From assembly GCA_016234345.1 (NCBI GenBank), contig JACRFG010000013.1:1-19895 (forward strand): a stretch of DNA of 19,895 nt. Direction: 5' to 3'. This document shows positions 19,264 through 19,895 of this stretch, piece by piece. Numbering within the stretch: position 1 is the stretch's first letter; each line of letters opens with the position of its first letter. This stretch comes from Candidatus Jorgensenbacteria bacterium (GTDB taxonomy: Bacteria; Patescibacteriota; Minisyncoccia; UBA6257; GWB1-50-10). The notes below the pieces were generated by a model that had not been told where the DNA came from, did not search any database, and saw nothing but the letters and a program-made list of their open reading frames with translations. A program made the translations under genes and the position numbers.

Positions 19264-19895
19264 ATGCAGACAGAAATAAGTCTTTTGTTCGTAGTCGGTT
19301 TAGTGATCTCTGGAATCGCCTTTGGTTACTTCTTAAGGCTTGCGATTGCCAAGCGAATCGGTGCTTCGCTTGAGCATAAGATTAAGGCTGATCGTGAAGT
19401 AGCCAAATCCGAAGCTAATCAGATTGTACTCGCTGCGCAGGAAAAGGCCGCGACTATTTTAGCTGATGCGCAACGAGAAGATCGTGAACGCAAGCAGGAA
19501 GTTCGACGTCTTGAAGAACGTCTTTTGAAGAAAGAAGACGCTCTTGAGCATGAACGGGCATCTTTTCATAGCGATATTGATAGATTAAAGCGTGATAAAG
19601 CCGATGTTGAGCGTTTGCAAGAAGAGATACGCGTTCGTGAAGAACAAGCGGTTAAGGAGCTCGAGCGTGTCGCCGGCCTTACTCGCGAAGAAGCAAAAGT
19701 TAAACTTTTTGAAGAAATTGAGTCAGTTAACCGTCAAGAACTAGCTCAGTCTTTAGCTAGATTGGAGCGTGAACGGCATGATCAGATTGAGGCGCGGTCG
19801 ATAGAGATTATAACCTCATCTATTCAGCGTTATGCTCGTGATCATGTTGCGGATATCACCACAAGCGTGGTGCAGCTTCCTAACGAAGACATTAA
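19264..19895 (+). CDS. rny: Ribonuclease Y (partial, N-terminal part)
   Basis: Membrane-anchored endoribonuclease that starts mRNA decay. The frame runs from ATG 19264 to the right edge (210 codons). Residues about 6-28 form one membrane helix (LLFVVGLVISGIAFGYFLRLAI), followed by a long charged coiled coil (about 35-150, with AAQEKAATILADAQRE and LEERLLKKEDALEHERA). Then comes LTREEAKVKLFEEI and, at the end, TTSVVQLPNEDIK, the phrase that precedes the KH domain in RNase Y. The KH and HD catalytic domains lie outside the window. No Shine-Dalgarno directly precedes the ATG; GGGGGGG is 29 nt upstream. With rnj, this chromosome carries both Firmicutes-type mRNA decay nucleases. Confidence 0.94.
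   Translation, partial: MQTEISLLFVVGLVISGIAFGYFLRLAIAKRIGASLEHKIKADREVAKSEANQIVLAAQEKAATILADAQREDRERKQEVRRLEERLLKKEDALEHERASFHSDIDRLKRDKADVERLQEEIRVREEQAVKELERVAGLTREEAKVKLFEEIESVNRQELAQSLARLERERHDQIEARSIEIITSSIQRYARDHVADITTSVVQLPNEDI

Noticed and set aside
19128..19373. 81-residue plus-strand ORF in the rny leader
   Set aside because: It overlaps rny in another frame and has no Shine-Dalgarno; the rny frame shows clear family sequence from 19264.

Overview
The window looks like part of a chromosome from a Candidate Phyla Radiation (Patescibacteria) bacterium, probably Parcubacteria-like. This is inferred from gene content: an N-terminal zinc-ribbon protein with cysteine-rich repeats of a type I remember from Parcubacteria, short hypothetical proteins, a compact layout, and genes without Shine-Dalgarno sequences. 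UGA is used as a normal stop (for example at 2304-2306 and 3082-3084), so the UGA=Gly code of Gracilibacteria/SR1 does not apply. No mobile element, CRISPR array or prophage is visible; this is core chromosome.

Left part (1-5400). A zinc-ribbon protein runs off the left edge (minus). Next is a trans-translation unit on the minus strand: smpB followed 5 nt later by the tmRNA gene ssrA and its terminator. Divergent from smpB are a cytidine deaminase with its own terminator, then a small solitary PD-(D/E)XK/Cas4-like nuclease coupled to argS. A short two-helix membrane protein follows, behind a promoter that contains a perfect inverted repeat.

Middle (5379-10964). ileS encodes an IleRS of 1169 residues with a complete-looking histidine phosphatase (phosphoglycerate-mutase-like) domain inserted inside a zinc-knuckle region. 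It converges on a minus-strand block with two unassigned proteins and a stretch of nearly 700 bp without a protein gene. That stretch holds two tandem promoter-to-terminator units that look like structured RNAs. The first resembles a divergent RNase P RNA; the second is G/C-rich and I cannot place it in a family.

Right part (10965-19895). The minus strand carries trpS, a membrane-anchored zinc-ribbon protein, RNase J (rnj), cutA, tRNA-Leu(CAG), and a likely operon gpmI - PF04020-type membrane protein - secG - peptide-binding protein. Divergent from gpmI, under a consensus promoter and a leader of about 175 nt with hairpins, RNase Y (rny) begins and is cut by the right edge before its KH domain.

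The theme is translation and RNA metabolism: three aminoacyl-tRNA synthetases, a tRNA, trans-translation, RNase J and RNase Y, and possibly RNase P RNA, plus one glycolytic enzyme and Sec secretion. Genes behind strong promoters tend to have Shine-Dalgarno sequences, while several others have a -10-like hexamer a few bases before ATG and are probably leaderless. All functional calls rest on motif recognition by eye; no database search was possible.
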